From VYDC01 sp963667515 (GTDB lineage: Bacteria; Chloroflexota; Dehalococcoidia; UBA2979), in NCBI GenBank assembly GCA_963667515.2, contig CAXXXY010000011.1, positions 310,001-374,000 on the forward strand: a DNA stretch of 64,000 bases, given 5' to 3'. The notes under the pieces are model-generated. The model was given only the letters and a program-made list of their open reading frames with translations. It searched no databases and was not told where the DNA came from. Both the position numbers and the translations under genes were made by a program. Below are positions 36,297 to 45,915 of the stretch, one piece after another. Within the stretch, counting starts at the first letter, position 1. Each line of letters starts with the position of its first letter.

Positions 36297-37075
36297 GAGC
36301 GCCCCCGCCCTCGAGGCGTGCGCGCGGGCGCCCGCTCCTCCTCGGCCGGTGAGGTCGCGGCGTGCCCCTCGTCGTAGGCCCCGCTCAGGCCGAGCAGCAC
36401 GCGGTCCGCGAGCTCCGCGATCTGCTCGCGCCCCCGCGCCGCCTCCTGCTCGCTCATGCGCCGGCGCTCGGAGAGCCGCTTCGCCGTCTCGTCCAGCGAG
36501 CGGCGGAAGAAGGTGAACGCCTGGATCGCCTGCGAGAGCGGGGTGCCGCGCTCGAAGAGGATCGCGCCGTAGCGCTCGCCGATGGCGTCGACCTCGCGCT
36601 CCACCTCGGCGTGCGGGGCGCGGCGCGCGATGTAGTCGTCGACCAGCTCGACGAGGCGACGCCCGAGCGGGCGCAGCGCCGCGCGCTCGTCGCCCTCCAT
36701 CGCCTCGTACCAGCCGGCGTCGCGGCTCCCCGAGGAGAGCTGGCGGCGGATGCGGCTGACGGCCGCCGTCTCCAGCTCGCGTTGCGGTCGCCGGCCGCCG
36801 CCCTCGACCAGGTCGAAGAGGTCGCGCTCGGAGAAGCGGCGGTGGCCGCCGGGGGTGCGGAAGCAGCGGATCTGCCCGGCGTCCGCCCAGCGGCGCACCG
36901 TGGACTCGTTGACGCCCAGCACCTCGCAGGCGCGCGCGAGGTTGACCCAGCGGGTCGCCCCGTTGGCGCCGCGAGCGGCCGCCGCCGCCGCGCCCTCGCG
37001 AGCGGACGCCGCCTCAGCCCTCGGCTTCGCCGCGGGCTTCGAGGATGATCCGGGACCCCGCCGCTTCGCGACCAC
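36293..37075 (-). CDS. MerR/BldC-like DNA-binding regulator
   Basis: A 260-residue protein. Residues about 42-95 form a MerR-type winged helix (VNLARACEVLGVNESTVRRWADAGQIRCFRTPGGHRRFSERDL), close in sequence to BldC-like regulators. The remainder is helical with EAMEGDERAALRPLGRRLVELVDDYI and FTFFRRSLDETAKRLSERR, resembling histidine-kinase-less RsbR N-terminal-type helical domains. It is the first gene of the heme operon and overlaps the next gene, so it may regulate it. N- and C-terminal tails are disordered. Confidence 0.88.
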   Translation of the reverse strand: MVAKRRGPGSSSKPAAKPRAEAASAREGAAAAAARGANGATRWVNLARACEVLGVNESTVRRWADAGQIRCFRTPGGHRRFSERDLFDLVEGGGRRPQRELETAAVSRIRRQLSSGSRDAGWYEAMEGDERAALRPLGRRLVELVDDYIARRAPHAEVEREVDAIGERYGAILFERGTPLSQAIQAFTFFRRSLDETAKRLSERRRMSEQEAARGREQIAELADRVLLGLSGAYDEGHAATSPAEEERAPARTPRGRGRS

Positions 37076-37110
37076 AAGCTCCCCAAAGCTCCCGGGCCGG
37101 TGACAGATTT

Positions 37111-37140
37111 ACTCTACGCCCGGCCTCGTAGCCTCGACAA
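37111..37140 (-). promoter_or_regulatory. Putative promoter of the regulator/heme operon
   Basis: On the reverse strand TTGTCG, an 18-base spacer and TAGAGT, in a locally AT-rich patch. It lies 36 bases upstream of the ATG of the MerR-like gene. By eye only. Confidence 0.4.
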
Positions 37141-37177
37141 CGGCGGCGGCGTGCCGTGGCGGCCTGCGTGGCCCCCC

Positions 37178-38455
37178 TCAGCGCGGGCCGTCGCGCGAGC
37201 CGAGGCGAGGGCCGCGCGTGACGGCGGCGGCGCCGTGGCGGCCGCGGATCGCATCCAGCGCGCGGTCGAGCTGCTCCTCGCGCTGCTCGCCGCCCGCGGC
37301 CCCCTCGGCCGCCGCGTCGTCGAAGCCGAGCTGCAGCTCGTCGGCGACGAGGTTGCTGGCGGCGAGGCCGATCAGCCGCACGCGTCGCCGCCCCTGCTGC
37401 GCGAGCACGCCGTCCAGCAGCTCGGCGCCGGCCGCCGCGAGCGTGTGCGTGGCGTGCGTCGGCCGCGCCAGCGTGCGGCTGCGCGTCACCGTGCGGAAGT
37501 CGTTCCAGCGCAGCTTGAGCGTGACGGTGCGCGCGCGGCGGCCCGCGGCGCGCAGGTCGCCCGCGACACGCTCGGCGTGCCGCGCGAGCACGCGGCGCAG
37601 CTCGGCGCGGTCGAGCACGTCGGCGCCGAAGGTCACCTCGCGCGAGATCGAGCGCGCCGGGCGGCGCCCGCCGTGCACGGGTGCCGGGTCGAGGCCCCGC
37701 GCGCGGTCGTGCACCAGCTCGCCGACGCGACCGAAGCGGGCCGCGAGCCAGCGCGGGTCGAGCGCCGCGAGCTCGCCGATGGTGCGGACGCCGCCGGCGG
37801 CCAGCTCCTCCGCCATCCGCGGCCCCACCATCGGCAGCTCGCGCACGGGGAGCGGCGCGAGAAAGGCGGCGTCGCCGCCCGGCTCCACGGCGAGCAGCCC
37901 GTCCGGCTTCGCGCGGTCGGAGCCGACCTTGGCGGTGGTGCGGCTGCCGGCGACGCAGGCCGACACGGGGATGCGCACCTCCGCCCGCACGCGCGCGCAG
38001 GCGGCGGCGAGCGCGGCCCGCGCCCCGTCGGCGTGGCCCGCCGCGTGACCGCCGGCAGGGTCTCCGACGCCCGTGAGGTCGACGTACGCCTCGTCGAGGC
38101 CCGCCGACTCCACCAGCGGCGAGCAGTCGCGCAGGATCGCGTGGAACGCCTCCGACGCCTCGCGGTAGCGCTCGAAGTGGGGCGGCACGACGACGGCCCG
38201 CGGGCAGAGCCGCAGCGCCTGCGCCATCGGCTGCGCCGAGTGGCAGCCGAAGCGGCGCGACTCGTAGGAGGCGCTGGCGACGACGCCGCGCCCGCCCGCC
38301 CCGCCGACCAGCACCGGCTTGCCGACGAGCGACGGGTCGAGGACGCGCTCGACAGAGACGAAGAAGGTGTCGAGGTCGACGTGCGCGATGCGCCGCGGGA
38401 GGCGCGGCGGCGCCGGGCGCGCCGCCTGCTGCTCCCGCGTGCCCCTCGCCGGCAT
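37178..38455 (-). CDS. dinB: Y-family DNA polymerase IV
   Basis: A 425-residue translesion polymerase. Motifs seen: IAHVDLDTFFVSVERVLDP (first catalytic Asp and the steric-gate Phe), VVASASYESRRFGCHSAQPMAQALRLCP, SAGLDEAYVDLTG (the catalytic Asp-Glu pair), ASRTTAKVGSDRAKPDG-like helix-hairpin approach (SRTTAKVGSDRAKPDGL), LPVRELPMVGPRMAEELAAGGVRTIGEL, and the little-finger domain starting SISREVTFG. The gene is divergent in position but same-strand with the acetyltransferase downstream. No LexA-box could be identified. Confidence 0.95.
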   Translation of the reverse strand: MPARGTREQQAARPAPPRLPRRIAHVDLDTFFVSVERVLDPSLVGKPVLVGGAGGRGVVASASYESRRFGCHSAQPMAQALRLCPRAVVVPPHFERYREASEAFHAILRDCSPLVESAGLDEAYVDLTGVGDPAGGHAAGHADGARAALAAACARVRAEVRIPVSACVAGSRTTAKVGSDRAKPDGLLAVEPGGDAAFLAPLPVRELPMVGPRMAEELAAGGVRTIGELAALDPRWLAARFGRVGELVHDRARGLDPAPVHGGRRPARSISREVTFGADVLDRAELRRVLARHAERVAGDLRAAGRRARTVTLKLRWNDFRTVTRSRTLARPTHATHTLAAAGAELLDGVLAQQGRRRVRLIGLAASNLVADELQLGFDDAAAEGAAGGEQREEQLDRALDAIRGRHGAAAVTRGPRLGSRDGPR

Positions 38456-38508
38456 GGCTGCGATGTTAGAGCATCTGTTCTGCGCGCCTCAAGCGCCGCG
38501 CTCGGCGG

Positions 38509-39045
38509 TCACGGCCGCAGACGATAGTGGTGCTCGCCTCCGCCGCTCGCGTCACCCTCGGGCACGCGGTCGAAGCCGGCCTTCTGCAGCACCCGCGCCG
38601 AGGCGGCGTTGCCGGGATCGACCACGGCGGCGATCGAGGCGGCGGGCCGCTGCGCGCGACACCAGCCGACGAAGCTGCGCACGAGCTCGGTGGCGACGCC
38701 GCTGCCCCACGCTTTCTGCGATACCAGGTAGCCGAGGCGCATCTCCCGGCGGCCGCCGTCGCCCGGGTCCGCCTCGGCGAGGAGCAGCAGTCCGAGTGGC
38801 CGACCGCTCCCCCTCCCGACGGCGAGCAGAGTCGTCCCCTCGGCGTCGCGCTCGGCGATCCACTCGCGGGCGCGCGCCGGCGAGTAGGGGCCGTGCCACT
38901 CCCGCGGCAGCGAACGCGTGACGGCGTCCGTGAGCATCGCCGCGACGACGAGCGCGAGCTCGCACGCGGGCCGGACATCGGCGATCGCCGAATGCCACTC
39001 CCGCACGACGAGGCGCTCCGTGGTGAAGGAACAGGAGGAGAGCAT
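38509..39045 (-). CDS. GNAT-family acetyltransferase
   Basis: A 178-residue protein of the RimJ-like Acetyltransf_3 type. It begins FTTERLVVREWH, has MRLGYLVSQKAWGSGVATELVRSFVGWC (acetyl-CoA-binding loop) and VVDPGNAASARVLQKAGFDRV. The acceptor substrate is unknown. It follows dinB on the same strand and is followed by IS-B copy 1 upstream. Confidence 0.9.
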   Translation of the reverse strand: MLSSCSFTTERLVVREWHSAIADVRPACELALVVAAMLTDAVTRSLPREWHGPYSPARAREWIAERDAEGTTLLAVGRGSGRPLGLLLLAEADPGDGGRREMRLGYLVSQKAWGSGVATELVRSFVGWCRAQRPAASIAAVVDPGNAASARVLQKAGFDRVPEGDASGGGEHHYRLRP

Positions 39046-39122
39046 CGCCCCGCCCGCCCTGTGACTCGCCGGCCCACCGGCCCGCCAGGAGGCGCGGCGG
39101 AGACGGAGAGAGGAGGTCTAGC

Positions 39123-40171
39123 TGTACTACCCAGGAAGGTTGTTCACAGGCGGGAGGCGGGGACGGCCCCGCCGACGCCGCCGTGCGGTCGGCGGTGATT
39201 GTAGCGGTAGAGCCAGCATGGGAGCTGGCGCAGCCGCTCGGCGTTGGAGCGGTAGGGGCGGGCGTAGGCCCACTCGTTCTGCAGGATCTGGATGAAACGC
39301 TCGGCTTTGCCGTTCGTCTGCGGGCGGTAGGGCCGCGTGTGCGACAGCCGCACGTCTGCGGCAGCGGCGGCGCCGTGGAAGCTGCGGGCGACGGTGTAGG
39401 CCTTCGCCTTGTCGGTCAGGACCCGGCGCACGCGCACGCCACGCCGGCGGAAGGCCGCGAGCGCCTGCTCGAGGAAGGCGGCGCAGCTCGCGCCACGCTC
39501 GTCGGGCAGGACGGAGACGTAGGCGTAACGGCTGTGGTCGTCGACGGCGACGTGTAGGTACTCCAGCCCCAGCGAACGCCGCGAATGCGGCCCGGAGCGC
39601 GTCTCGGCGAAGCCAGGCGCCATTCGCTTGCCGCCGCCCTCGGGGACGCGCCCGAGCTTCTTCACGTCGAGATGCAGCAGGTCGCCGGGGCGTCGTGCTC
39701 ATAGCGGACCGGCTCCCGGGTGACGCGGTGCAGGCGGTCGAGCCGGTTGAGGCCGCGGCGCCGCAGCACGGCGTAGACCGTGGAGCGGGCGACCCCGAGC
39801 GCCCACTGGATGCGATGCGGCCCGAATCCCTGCGTGCGTCGCACGGCGCAGATGCGTCGCTCCAGCTCGGGCGGCGTGCGCCGGGGATGCGCGCACGGGG
39901 CGGAGCTGCGGTCCTCGAGCCCTGCCGCTCCCTCCGCCCGGAAGCGCCCCAGCCACTTGGCAACGGTGTGGCGGGAGACACGGAAGTGGCGAGCGACCTC
40001 AACCTGGGGCCAGCCGGCGTCCACTTCCCGCACGAGCTCGAGTCGGGTCAGCGGCGTCAGCCGCGCGTTACGATGGGCCATGAGGGTGTCCTCTCCTCGC
40101 TACTGCCGTGCTGTCACACACAGCATCGGGCGAGGCCCCTCATCCTGTCAACAACCTACGTGGGAACTACA
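39123..40171 (-). mobile_element. IS-B copy 1 (IS481 family type), frameshifted
   Basis: A 1049-bp copy with ends TGTA...TACA and a 28-bp imperfect terminal repeat (23 of 28 match, with AGGTTGTT shared). CTAG flanks it on both sides (39118-39121 and 40173-40176), separated from the ends by one variable base (C and G). In element orientation the upstream side reads GGCTAG, the stop of the neighbouring gene. It is one base shorter than copies 2 and 3. Confidence 0.93.
39144..40081 (-). pseudogene. IS-B transposase (copy 1), broken by a 1-base deletion
   Basis: The 312-residue IS481-type transposase is split near residue 132-135: GGGG replaces GGGGG around 39690. In addition the residue after the second catalytic Asp is Lys (LTDKAKAY) instead of Asn (LTDNAKAY) in the other copies. 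The N-terminal HTH (QVEVARHFRVSRHTVAKW) and the Glu motif (GKAERFIQ) remain. Confidence 0.9.
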
Positions 40172-40172
40172 G

Positions 40173-40598
40173 CTAGCCGCGCGGGGTCTCCGTCGCCGGC
40201 TCGACATCGGGCTCCGCGCTCGGCGCTTCGCTGGCGGCGTGCGGAAGGATGGCGTCGGGCGCGGCGTCCGCGGGCTGCCCCTCGGTCGTCGCGGCGCGGG
40301 CGAGCGCCTCGGCGACCTCGTCCTCGATGCGGTAGCGCGTGCGGCCCTCCAGCTCGTCCTCGGTGACATCGGCGATCGCGTCGTCGGCGCTCTGGCCGGC
40401 GCGCATGCGCAGCGCGACGGCGACGCCGGCCATCGCGACCAGCGCCGAGGAGATCGCGGCGCCGCCCGCCACGTAGCGGTGGCGCGCCACGACGGCGGGG
40501 AAGCGCTCCAGCGCGCGGTGCGCCAGCCGCACCGCGTCATGCGCCGCGCGATCCACGCTCTCGCCGCCGCTCGCATCGCTGCGCGACCACCAGTTCAT
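40173..40598 (-). CDS. Single-span membrane protein, unknown function
   Basis: A 141-residue protein starting MNWWSRSDASGGESVDRAAHD, with one hydrophobic segment (YVAGGAAISSALVAMAGVAVALRM) and an acidic, Pro/Ala-rich C-terminus. Its ATG overlaps the ribH stop, so it is the last gene of the riboflavin operon. Its stop is the GGC-TAG into which IS-B copy 1 inserted; the reading frame is unchanged. No family recognised. Confidence 0.65.
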   Translation of the reverse strand: MNWWSRSDASGGESVDRAAHDAVRLAHRALERFPAVVARHRYVAGGAAISSALVAMAGVAVALRMRAGQSADDAIADVTEDELEGRTRYRIEDEVAEALARAATTEGQPADAAPDAILPHAASEAPSAEPDVEPATETPRG

Positions 40599-41146
40599 GC
40601 GCCCGCCTCCTGCCTCGGCGCGCCGTCGCGCGATGCCTGCGCTGTGCCCGCCGTCAGTCCCTCGATCTCCCGGAAGAGCGTCGCCATCTCGATCGCGGCG
40701 AGCATCGCCTCGTGGCCCTTGTTGCCCGCCCACGCCGCCCGGGCGCCGCGCGAGCGCTCCCGCGCCTGCCGCGCCGTGTCCGCCGTGATCAGCCCGAACG
40801 TTACGGGCAGGGTGAAGTCACGCGCCACCTCCGCGATGCCACGCGACGCCTCCCCGGCGACGTAGTCGAAGTGCGGTGTGCCGCCGCGCACCACGGCGCC
40901 GACGCACGCGATCGCGTCGTAGCGGCGCGTGGCGGCGAGACGGCGCGCGGCGACGGGGAGCTCGAAGGCGCCCGGCACCTCCACGACCTCGAGTGCGTCG
41001 GGCGCGACGCCGTGGGCGCGGGCGGCCGCGACGGCGCCCTCGCGCAGCAAGCCGGTCACCCCTGCGTGGTAGCGCGCGACGACGAGGGCGATGCTCAGCG
41101 CCGAGCCGTCCAGGCTGCCGGCGAGACGCGCGGCGCCGCTGGGCAC
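40595..41146 (-). CDS. ribH: 6,7-dimethyl-8-ribityllumazine synthase
   Basis: A 183-residue enzyme joining 5-amino-6-ribitylaminouracil and 3,4-dihydroxybutanone phosphate. Seen: ALVVARYHAGVTGLLREGA, VEVPGAFELPVAARRLA, IACVGAVVRGGTPHFDYVAGEASRGIAEV, LPVTFGLITADTARQA and the GNKGHEAMLAAIEMA helix. It is slightly longer than average because of a C-terminal tail. It follows ribBA by one base. Confidence 0.96.
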   Translation of the reverse strand: MPSGAARLAGSLDGSALSIALVVARYHAGVTGLLREGAVAAARAHGVAPDALEVVEVPGAFELPVAARRLAATRRYDAIACVGAVVRGGTPHFDYVAGEASRGIAEVARDFTLPVTFGLITADTARQARERSRGARAAWAGNKGHEAMLAAIEMATLFREIEGLTAGTAQASRDGAPRQEAGA

Positions 41147-41147
41147 G

Positions 41148-42419
<1,272 letters not shown>

Positions 42420-42468
42420 GGAAGCCCACCCCCTGCTTACCTGCTGCCGGGGAGGGGCCGCTCCGCGG

Positions 42469-43068
42469 TCAGGCGCGATCCCGCTCCGCGAGCAGCGGCT
42501 CGAGCAGCTGCTCCACGTAGCGGGCGACGATGTCCGTCTCGAGGTTGATGCTATCACCGGGGCTGCGGCGCGTCAGGTTCGTGTGCTGCTGCGTGTACTG
42601 CACCAGCGAGACGGCGAAGCCCTGCTCGTCGCGCTCGATCACCGTGAGCGAGGCGCCGTCCACGCAGACCGGCCCCTTGGTGACGATGTAGCGCATGTAC
42701 GGCGGCGGCACGCGGTAGCGCGCGATCAGAGCGTCCTCCTCGGGCGTGAGGCTCTCGAGGGACGCCGTCGTCTCCACGACCCCGCGCACGAGGTGGCCCG
42801 AGAGCCGATCGCTGGGGCGCACGGAGCGCTCCAGGTTGAGCGGAGCGCCCACGGGCAGCTCGCCCAGGGTGGAGCGCCGGAACGTCTCCGGCATCACGTC
42901 GAAGATCAGCGCGTCGTCGTCGATGCGGCGCGCGGTCAGGTCGACGCCGTTCACCGCGATCGAGTCGCCGCGCTGCGTCCCCTCCAGCACCACGGAGCAG
43001 CCGACGACGAGCTCGCCGCCCTCCCGAGCCCGCAACTCGCCGACCTCCTCGATGATGCCAGTGAACAT
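42469..43068 (-). CDS. ribE: Riboflavin synthase alpha chain
   Basis: A 199-residue enzyme dismutating lumazine to riboflavin. It starts MFTGIIEEVGEL and contains the two internal lumazine-binding repeats: GDSIAVNGVDLTARRIDDDALIFDVMPETFRRSTLG and, later, GPVCVDGASLTVIERDEQGFAVSLVQYTQQHTNL. ATG 43068 overlaps the ribD stop. In the first repeat Asp-Leu replaces the usual Cys-Leu of VNGVCLT, a variation also seen in some high-GC lineages. Confidence 0.95.
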   Translation of the reverse strand: MFTGIIEEVGELRAREGGELVVGCSVVLEGTQRGDSIAVNGVDLTARRIDDDALIFDVMPETFRRSTLGELPVGAPLNLERSVRPSDRLSGHLVRGVVETTASLESLTPEEDALIARYRVPPPYMRYIVTKGPVCVDGASLTVIERDEQGFAVSLVQYTQQHTNLTRRSPGDSINLETDIVARYVEQLLEPLLAERDRA

Positions 43069-44270
43069 CAGGGCGCCCGCTCGCCCGCGGCCTCGCGCTC
43101 GGGGGCTGCCTCGGGGGCCGCTGCGTCGAGAGCGGGCGCGTCGGGCCACACGGGGATGCCCGAGATCAGCACGTCCTCGCCGAGGCGCTCGACGGTCAGC
43201 TCCGCCAGCCGCGGCGCCTCCGCCATGCGCTGCGCGCCGCAGCCGGCGACCGCCGCCGGCGCGCCCGCCGCGCCGATCACGATCGGCGCGATCACGGCGC
43301 GCACGTCGTCCACGAGGCGGCGGTCGAAGAACGCGCCCAGCAGCACGCCGCCACCCTCGACGAGGGCGGTGAGCACGCCGCGCCGGCCGAGCTCGTCGAG
43401 GAGCGCGGCGGGGTCGACGTGCCCGCCCGCCTCGGGCAGCAGCACCACCTCGGCGCCCGCCTCCGCCATCTCGGCGCGCCAGGCGGCGGGCGATCGCTCG
43501 GAGCTGGCGACGAGCGTGGGCGACGGCCCCGCGAGCACGCGCGCCGCCCGCGGCGTGCGCCCGCGGCTGTCCACGACGACGCGGAGCGGCTGGTGCGCGC
43601 CCTCGACGGAGCCGCCGGGGCGCGCCGTGAGCTCGGGGTCGTCGACGACGACCGTGCCCGAGCCGACGACGATAGCGTCGAGCTTCGGCCGCTCGCGGTG
43701 TGCCCACGCCCGCGTCTCGGGGCCCGAGACCCAGCGCGAGTCGCCCGAGGCGGAGGCGATGCGCCCGTCGATGGAGGCGGCGAACTTCACGATCACTCGC
43801 GGGCGGCCCGTGCGGCGATGCGTGAGGTAGCCCGCGAGCTGCCGCGCGGCCGCCTCGGCGCCGTCGCCGGCCTGCGCCTCGACGCCGGCCGTACGCAGCC
43901 GCTCGGCGCCGCGGCCGTCCACCTGCGGGTCGGGGTCCACGAGCGCGTACTCGACGCCGGTCACGCCCGCCCCGATCAGCGCCTCGGTGCAGGGCGGGGT
44001 GCGGCCGTGGTGCGCGCAGGGCTCGAGCGTGACGTAGGCGGTGGCGCCGAGGGCGAGCTCGCCGGCCTCGCGCAGCGCGACCACCTCGGCGTGGTCGCCG
44101 CCGGGTGGCTGCGTGCGTCCGCGGCCCACGATGCGGCCCTCCCGCACGAGCACCGCACCGACCGCGGGGTTTGGCGAGCTCCAGCCCAGCGCCTGCTCCG
44201 CCTCGGCGAGCGCCTCGCGCATGGGCGCCGACGGCGGGGCGCCCGCCGCGCGAGAGGCGTCCTCGCTCAC
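43068..44270 (-). CDS. ribD: Bifunctional pyrimidine deaminase/reductase
   Basis: A 400-residue fusion. The deaminase domain has SSPNPAVGAVLVREGRIVGRG, DHAEVVALREAGELALG and TLEPCAHHGRTPPCTEALI with the zinc His/Cys/Cys. The reductase domain has PRVIVKFAASIDGRIAS, WVSGPETRAWAHRERPKLDAIVVGSGTV and LVEGGGVLLGAFFDRRLVDDV. GTG 44270 overlaps the dcd stop. The C-terminal about 25 residues are an Ala/Pro/Glu-rich tail. Confidence 0.96.
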   Translation of the reverse strand: MSEDASRAAGAPPSAPMREALAEAEQALGWSSPNPAVGAVLVREGRIVGRGRTQPPGGDHAEVVALREAGELALGATAYVTLEPCAHHGRTPPCTEALIGAGVTGVEYALVDPDPQVDGRGAERLRTAGVEAQAGDGAEAAARQLAGYLTHRRTGRPRVIVKFAASIDGRIASASGDSRWVSGPETRAWAHRERPKLDAIVVGSGTVVVDDPELTARPGGSVEGAHQPLRVVVDSRGRTPRAARVLAGPSPTLVASSERSPAAWRAEMAEAGAEVVLLPEAGGHVDPAALLDELGRRGVLTALVEGGGVLLGAFFDRRLVDDVRAVIAPIVIGAAGAPAAVAGCGAQRMAEAPRLAELTVERLGEDVLISGIPVWPDAPALDAAAPEAAPEREAAGERAP

Positions 44271-44842
44271 GCCTGCTCCGGCGTGTAGTCGGAGTAGCCG
44301 CGGCTCGCCGTGGGCCCGGTCTGCCCCTGGTACTTCGACCTGAGCGCGGGCGAGCCGTAGGGGCGCTCGGCCGGCGTCGTTAGCTGGAGGAACGAGAGCT
44401 GCCCGATCTTCATGCCGAAGTAGAGGCGCACGGGCAGATTGGAGACGTTGGAGAGCTCCATCGTGAGGTGGCCGTCCCAGCCCGGGTCGACGTAGCCGGC
44501 GGTGGCGTGCACCAGCAGACCGAGCCGCCCCAGCGAGGACTTCCCCTCCACGCGCGCGACTAGGTCGTCCGGGAGCGCGACGCGCTCCAGCGTGGAGCCG
44601 AGCACAAACTCGCCGGGGTGCAGCACGAATGGCTCGTCGTCGTCGACGCGCTCCATGGCGGTCAGCCCCTCCATCGGCTGCCGCACGTCGATGTAGGCGT
44701 CGCGGTGGTTGCGGAAGACGCGGAACTCGCGGTCGAGGCGGATGTCGACGGAGGCGGGCTGCAGCGCGTCCTCGGCGATGGGCTCGATGACGAGCCGCCC
44801 GGCTGCGAGCGCCTCGCGGATCGTTCGGTCGCTGAGAACCAC
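44267..44842 (-). CDS. dcd: dCTP deaminase
   Basis: A 191-residue trimeric enzyme deaminating dCTP to dUTP. It begins MVLSDRTIREALAAGRLVIEPI, with QPASVDIRLDREFRVFRNH, FVLGSTLERVALPDDLVARVEGKSSLGRLGL (catalytic Glu-Ser region), HATAGYVDPGWDGHLTMEL and KYQGQTGPTASRGY. Start is GTG 44842. It heads the riboflavin operon: the stop overlaps ribD. A hairpin 88 bp upstream isolates it from the SIMPL gene. Confidence 0.96.
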   Translation of the reverse strand: MVLSDRTIREALAAGRLVIEPIAEDALQPASVDIRLDREFRVFRNHRDAYIDVRQPMEGLTAMERVDDDEPFVLHPGEFVLGSTLERVALPDDLVARVEGKSSLGRLGLLVHATAGYVDPGWDGHLTMELSNVSNLPVRLYFGMKIGQLSFLQLTTPAERPYGSPALRSKYQGQTGPTASRGYSDYTPEQA

Positions 44843-44929
44843 CGTGTCGCCTCCTGCGGGGAGTAGCCGCGGTATCGTACCGGCAGCGGCCGGCCGCGGG
44901 CGCCCCCGACGCGAGGCGCGCGCAGGAAT

Positions 44930-44970
44930 GGGAAAGGGGGGCGCCCCGGCGTGCGGCGCCCCCCATTCCC
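44930..44970 (-). terminator. Strong hairpin terminator after the SIMPL gene
   Basis: GGGGGGCGCC and GGCGCCCCCC form a perfect 10-bp stem around a 9-base loop, extended by five further pairs (GGGAA with TTCCC) across one mismatch. It lies 44 bp beyond the SIMPL stop codon and upstream of dcd, both reading leftward. No U-tract follows, as common in high-GC genomes. Confidence 0.65.
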
Positions 44971-45013
44971 GACGAGCGCGGCGCCGAGCGGCTACCGCAC
45001 CGCGTACAGCCCG

Positions 45014-45754
45014 CTACCGCACGGCGTACAGCACGGAGACCGAGAGCGTGATCTCGTTCTCGCCCGGCTGGATCGGGGTCGCCCCGCCAGTCGCCGCAGA
45101 GTCGAGCCGCGCGAACTCCGGGAACGGCCCGCCGCCCCCACCGCGCGATTCGTTGATCGAGAGCGGGTCGCCGAGCTCCACGCCCGCGAGGTCGGCGAGC
45201 TGCTCGGCCCGCTGCCGAGCGTCGGCGACCGCCTTCGCGCGCGCCTCCTCGAAGAACTGCTCCGGCTCGTCGACGGCGAACGAGACGTTGTTGACGCGCA
45301 CCGCGTCGCCCCCGGCGTCGATCGCCTCGTCGAGCGTCTCGGAGAGCCGGTCGATGTCCCGCACCTTCACCGTGACCTGGCTGTTCACCGTGAAGCCCGT
45401 GATCGTCGGCGCTCCTCCCGTGTCTCGGGAGCGGTACTGCGGGTAGATGTTGAAGAACTGCGTCGCGATGTCGCGGTCCTCCACGCCGTTGGCCCGCAGC
45501 GAATCCTGGATCGCCTCCATCGCGTCGGCAGCATCTGCGCGCGCCCTGGCGACGCTGTTGGCCGTCACCTCGACGCCGATATTCAGCACCCCGATGTCGG
45601 GCACCACCGTCACGCTGCCGGTGCCGGTCACCGCGATGCCAGTCTGCCCCGAGTCGTTGACGGTGACGCTCGTCTCGGGAGTGCAGGCCGCCGCCGCCAG
45701 CCCCAGCACCGCCACCGCCGCGACCAATCCGATCGTTCGTCGCCTCAGCCTCAT
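45014..45754 (-). CDS. SIMPL-domain (DUF541) lipoprotein
   Basis: A 246-residue secreted protein. It starts MRLRRRTIGLVAAVAVLGLAAAAC, a lipoprotein signal with the lipobox Cys at about residue 23, followed by a SIMPL domain: ITVTGTGSVTVVPDIG-type strand (IAVTGTGSVTVVPDIGVLNIGVEV), DIATQFFNIYPQYRSRD, FTVNSQVTVKVRDIDRLSETLDEAIDAGGD and EARAKAVADARQRAEQLADLAGVELG. Function of the family is unclear (outer-envelope or periplasmic). ATG 45754 is preferred over GTG-type upstream starts. Just after the stop, a 17-base piece of the gene's own 3' end is repeated imperfectly. Confidence 0.9.
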   Translation of the reverse strand: MRLRRRTIGLVAAVAVLGLAAAACTPETSVTVNDSGQTGIAVTGTGSVTVVPDIGVLNIGVEVTANSVARARADAADAMEAIQDSLRANGVEDRDIATQFFNIYPQYRSRDTGGAPTITGFTVNSQVTVKVRDIDRLSETLDEAIDAGGDAVRVNNVSFAVDEPEQFFEEARAKAVADARQRAEQLADLAGVELGDPLSINESRGGGGGPFPEFARLDSAATGGATPIQPGENEITLSVSVLYAVR

Positions 45755-45915
45755 CGTCGTCTCCCGTTCGCTCTGCCGCGGAGCCCGCGGCACATCTCCT
45801 GATGTTCATCGCTCCGCCCCGCCTCGCGGCAGGGGAGGAGTCACCCACGCCTCCGACGTCCGTCCCTCGCTTCGTCTCGCCGTGCCTCGCCCCGCCTCGC
45901 TGCGAGCGCCCTGCC

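Noticed and set aside
42420..42468. FMN riboswitch in the riboflavin operon
   Set aside because: Looked upstream of dcd, ribD and ribBA; no room within the operon and no conserved FMN-aptamer helices seen at 44843-45013.
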